Notes under the pieces: model-generated
The model's input: only the letters and a program-made list of their open reading frames with translations
What the model was told of the DNA's origin: nothing
The model's database searches: none
Shown: piece after piece, positions 62,101-64,000 of the stretch
Layout of the letters: each line of letters starts with the position of its first letter
Position numbering within the stretch: position 1 is the stretch's first letter
Position numbers and translations under genes: made by a program
DNA from: Norana najaformis
Taxonomy: Eukaryota; Annelida; Clitellata; Crassiclitellata; Hormogastridae
Direction: 5' to 3'
Assembly (NCBI GenBank): GCA_964023275.1
Contig: OZ029929.1
Location: 2,262,501 to 2,326,500 of the forward strand
DNA: 64,000 nucleotides

Positions 62101-63677
62101 GTGGATACGATTCCCTCTCTGCTGCTCTGCTAGGATTTTTTTACTTGGGTTAAAAATAGTCATGTATTTAAGAATAATGGTAGTAGTAGTAATAATAATA
62201 ACATGGCCTGATTTTTAGATATTTTTCTAGTGCTTCTGTTATAATTTTTAAAGCCTCTGAGATCATGGGTACCTTGGAAAAAAGTATTGATAGTAATTTT
62301 TTATTTGTGGGAGAATTTTTGAAGTCCTGTGGGTTCAATTGTACCTTGTGTAAAAAACTAATAATAATAATTATTATTATTATTTTATTATTATTCAGAT
62401 ATTTGTATAGTTCTAATTTATGAATTCACCTCGAAAGGTGTGTATAGCTGGAAAAGATGTCCTCAATAGATACTAGTTGCAAAATGAAATACAAGAAAAC
62501 GAATCCCTTAAAGCTGGTGGCAGTGAATTCTATATAGAATACGAGGACCAATGTGCAAAGAGGCATGGAAAGCGCAAAACTCTTTCTTTGGCAAACAAAC
62601 AAAAATTTTAGTAGGAGTAATAATATTAATATTAATAATACGAGTGTTTATTTACTTTCAGAATCTTCTGAACAATTTTGTGAGTTCGGACGTAATGGCG
62701 TTTGCTGCTCGGATATTTCTCTTCTTCCAAATCGTGACCGTCTTTCCGCTGCTGATGTTCATCCTTCGTATTCAGATTCTAAACGTCTTTTTTGGCTCCA
62801 TCTATCCAGGGTCAGTTTACGTTTGTTTACGCGTAATTGTTTATGTGCAATTAATTACGCTTAACTGTTTACTTGTGTGGTTGTAAAATGGTAATGCTTG
62901 AGCTTATCATAAACTTTGATTGATTCAGTGATCTGTTCAGTGTGTTATAGACTGATGAAAAGCATTGTAAGACTTTTGATAGATTAGGGATTGATTGGTT
63001 TGGAGTACTTTTAAGGTGTTCGATTGATTAAGGGTTGATTTCTTCAGAGTATTGATTGACAGTAAGCATCCTAAAGTCTCTTCAATGTTTTTGTTTTCTA
63101 GCCTGAAGCATGTTCTTGGTTTAAATGCCATCATCATCGTAATCTGTCTCATTTTCGCCACACAGCTGCCTAAAATCGGAACAATAATACGGTGAGATTT
63201 GCATATTACGATCTGTGTATCTGTCTCTCTGTCTGTTTCTCTCTATCCTTCTGTCTTATTTTGCCCTGTCCCATCTCCCTGTCTCTGTCTCTGTTTGTCT
63301 GTCTGTGTGTCTGGCCTCTTACAGTTCTTGAGGCTCTGCTCATCACAAAAAATGTGGCCAGTTTACGCTTACATTTACATTAGAATTTCATTTTCAGAAA
63401 ATGGCCAGATGTTGTAATTGTAATCGTAAATTTATATAGCACTACTTCCAGAGAAACTCCTCAGAGGTGAGTTACATTACACTGTGTTTACGTTTTCAGG
63501 TTCTCTGGTGCCTTGTGTGGTTTCGTCTACATCTTCACGTTGCCCTGTGTTGTTTATCTTCTGGCGCTTCGCAAGAGCTCCTCTCTGACATGGCCAGTCA
63601 TTCTAGTACACTCTATCATCATTATACTCGGACTACTCAACTTTGTTGGCCAGTTTGCTATCCTTGGAGCGGTGTAG
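53368..63677 (+). CDS. SLC38A9: SLC38A9: lysosomal amino-acid transporter / arginine sensor (14 coding exons, 563 aa)
   Basis: Sodium-coupled lysosomal transporter that signals arginine to mTORC1 through Rag-Ragulator. Exons: 53368-53525, 55062-55167, 55855-55943, 56759-56822, 57680-57773, 58142-58306, 58767-58829, 59203-59436, 60324-60413, 61312-61418, 61956-62060, 62662-62810, 63102-63191, 63500-63677. All have GT-AG borders and compatible phases, and the sum is exactly 564 codons with TAG (human ~561 aa). Seen: cytosolic N-terminus with '[13 protein letters not shown]' (Rag-binding-type motif), TM1 '[18 protein letters not shown]' (substrate-site motif), '[13 protein letters not shown]', '[14 protein letters not shown]', a luminal loop with NST, NSS and NAS sequons, '[19 protein letters not shown]', '[17 protein letters not shown]', '[15 protein letters not shown]', 'IARIFLFFQ'-like '[17 protein letters not shown]', and a final helix ending at 63677. 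Introns hold SINEs, LINE ends and a (GACT)n array. Confidence 0.93.
54400..54850 (+). mobile_element. Second SINE family, copy with doubled body (SLC38A9 intron 1)
   Basis: The head matches 31610 and 23500 ('AATGCATTGGGCTGAGTCTT', then 'GATTGCAGGTTTGAGATTGC'). The body phrase 'AAG..GTAAAC.ACAA...CTGTGATG.A.TGGCC' occurs twice (about 54540 and 54700), as does the 'GCTTTAATTTTTACCTGTGC' / 'GCTTTACTTGCTTACTTTTA' end, so the body is tandemly repeated. Confidence 0.55.
55490..55710 (+). mobile_element. RTE-like RT C-terminal remnant (SLC38A9 intron 2)
   Basis: Plus strand, frameshifted: '[17 protein letters not shown]' (about 55569-55620), then '[10 protein letters not shown]' / '[11 protein letters not shown]' text. 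It matches the 'RGRPxxxWxDD...REKW' ends of RTE/CFDP2-like elements. Degenerate. Confidence 0.6.
56050..56222. repeat. (AT)n/(ATAC)n microsatellite
   Basis: Long TA dinucleotide array with ATAC interruptions in SLC38A9 intron 3. The Tyr/Ile frames across it are spurious. Confidence 0.9.
56223..56758. other. Rest of SLC38A9 intron 3
   Basis: Contains LINE-end-like text: 'CAATGAATTTATCGGATGAG' (56280) and 'ATAATGGCCCTACAGAGTTT' (56361-56380), a decayed form of the GGCGCTACAGAAGTT 3' end. No gene. Confidence 0.5.
57150..57470 (+). mobile_element. LINE RT C-terminal fragment (SLC38A9 intron 4)
   Basis: '[20 protein letters not shown]', '[16 protein letters not shown]', 'NVNLRLLFI' form the common tail. 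Then 'TTTCTGGGTATTGACCTGAA', 'TAGATACCGGCGCTATAGAA' and 'GTTTCGGATTAACG' form the 3' terminus. Confidence 0.75.
57860..58050 (+). repeat. Dispersed repeat family C, copy 4 (SLC38A9 intron 5)
   Basis: 'GTACAACGCCCAAAGAACGT', 'TTACTCTCAGGCGCTCAGTC', 'AAAACAGGATCAATGGGCAT', 'TTCTAGGTCAAGATCCTGG', 'TAAGGCAGGTAGATG' in the same order as the other three copies. Confidence 0.6.
58320..58660 (+). repeat. (GACT)n with ~70-bp higher-order unit (SLC38A9 intron 6)
   Basis: GACT/GACC tetranucleotides, with 'CTGACTAATTGCTGACTGAC' followed by 'TTACTGGTTGACT' recurring at about 58368, 58422, 58515 and 58574. Confidence 0.85.
59490..59720 (-). mobile_element. LINE 3' end (SLC38A9 intron 8)
   Basis: Reversed terminus 'AAGACTTCTGTAGCGCCGTT' at 59506, then 'CATCAGTTGATGG' and decayed coding tail. 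Confidence 0.6.
59855..60030 (+). mobile_element. LINE 3' end (SLC38A9 intron 8)
   Basis: 'TTTTCTTGGACTCATTTCAT', 'TTTGCTTAATAGTGACCGAC', 'GTAGCGCTGTAGAAGTTTTG', the same 3' region as 17320-17490, in the opposite orientation to its neighbour at 59490. Confidence 0.6.
60478..60650 (-). mobile_element. tRNA-derived SINE, copy 3 (SLC38A9 intron 9)
   Basis: Minus strand: A box 'TAGCTGATGGTTAGAGCGC' (about 60640-60620) and B box 'GGTTCAAGCCTCC' (about 60592). The body matches 13370-13550, and 'AATAAATGCAG' is the tail at 60478. Confidence 0.7.
61605..61800 (+). repeat. Dispersed repeat family D, copy 1 (SLC38A9 intron 10)
   Basis: 'TTATTATTCAGATATTTTTA', 'CTAATTTATAAGTTCATG', 'AAAGCTGGCGGTAGCAAATT', 'CGAGGACCA', 'GCGTAGAAACTG'. 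Matches 62385-62600. Confidence 0.55.
62385..62600 (+). repeat. Dispersed repeat family D, copy 2 (SLC38A9 intron 11)
   Basis: 'TTATTATTCAGATATTTGTA', 'CTAATTTATGAATTCA', 'AAAGCTGGTGGCAGTGAATT', 'CGAGGACCAATGTGCAAAGA'. Preceded by an (ATT)n run. Confidence 0.55.
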
Positions 63678-64000
63678 TTTGGATGAAAATAGAAAATACT
63701 GACCAAAATACCAAAGAGAAGGCATGGATCTGAAGTGGGACGTTTTATTGAGAACGTGTCTTCTGTTGGTATTGTTAAGATGTGTCTGTAAAACGAAGAT
63801 GTTTTGATTAAAAAGCGATTTGGAATTATGTGATATGTATGTTTACGAAGAATGTTGTTTTACAGATATTGTTCCATGATGTTACAAATGTTGTAATGTT
63901 ATGAATTTTAAGAAAAGTTGCAAGATGTTTTAGTGATGTTGTAATGTGTTACTGATGTTCATTTTAGAAATTTTCTCGTGTATTTGTTGTCAGTTAATAA
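63678..64000 (+). other. SLC38A9 3' UTR and downstream
   Basis: AT/GT-rich with several 'GATGTT' repeats. No canonical AATAAA was found; ATTAAA at about 63808 could serve as a polyadenylation signal. Confidence 0.4.

Overview
This is a window of an animal nuclear genome. The evidence is GT-AG introns, three kinds of metazoan gene, tRNA-derived SINEs, many truncated non-LTR retrotransposons, abundant microsatellites and an intact Polinton/Maverick. The repeat load (CFDP2/RTE-like LINEs, several CR1/Jockey-like 3' ends) and the Polinton gene set suggest an invertebrate, probably marine. The phylum cannot be fixed from sequence alone.

Layout. 0-4.4 kb holds degraded LINE 3' ends and an (ATGTTACGTT)-type satellite. 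About 4.45-18.7 kb is an old, diverged direct tandem duplication of a ~7 kb unit. Each copy carries a multi-exon seven-transmembrane receptor related to the GPR157/cAMP-receptor-like GPCRs, and each copy later took its own LINE insertion. 18.7-27.5 kb is gene-poor and made of dispersed repeats, minisatellites and local duplications. 27.55-32.37 kb is a two-exon gamma-glutamylcyclotransferase gene. Its 4.3 kb intron contains a LINE fragment split by a G/C-tract foldback element that itself carries a rearranged RTE-like retrotransposon.

34,000-50,008 is a complete 16.0 kb Polinton. It has 403-bp terminal inverted repeats that look identical by eye, flanked by TGAGCT/TAAGCT (a near-perfect 6-bp target duplication). 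It encodes protein-primed DNA polymerase B, a retroviral-type integrase with chromodomain, an FtsK/A32-like packaging ATPase, an adenain-like protease, a double jelly-roll major capsid protein, a probable penton protein, a zinc-ribbon/PLA2 protein, a fiber-like protein with a C1q-like end, a dUTPase-fold-like protein, membrane-active and coiled-coil proteins, a NUMOD-like protein and a probable ssDNA-binding-like protein. The genes form two converging pairs of blocks plus one outward gene. Every block's 3' end carries a perfect hairpin, and most block and gene starts have a TTTAAA box about 20-28 nt before the ATG. This resembles the compact expression logic of large DNA viruses and virophages. 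Two genes look compromised: an in-frame stop in the ssDNA-binding-like gene, and an integrase frame whose first catalytic Asp lies upstream of any in-frame ATG.

50.4-53 kb is a cluster of LINE 3' fragments. 53,368-63,677 is a complete 14-exon SLC38A9 gene (lysosomal arginine sensor/transporter). All exon phases join to give a 563-residue protein, and its introns hold SINEs, LINE ends and a (GACT)n array.
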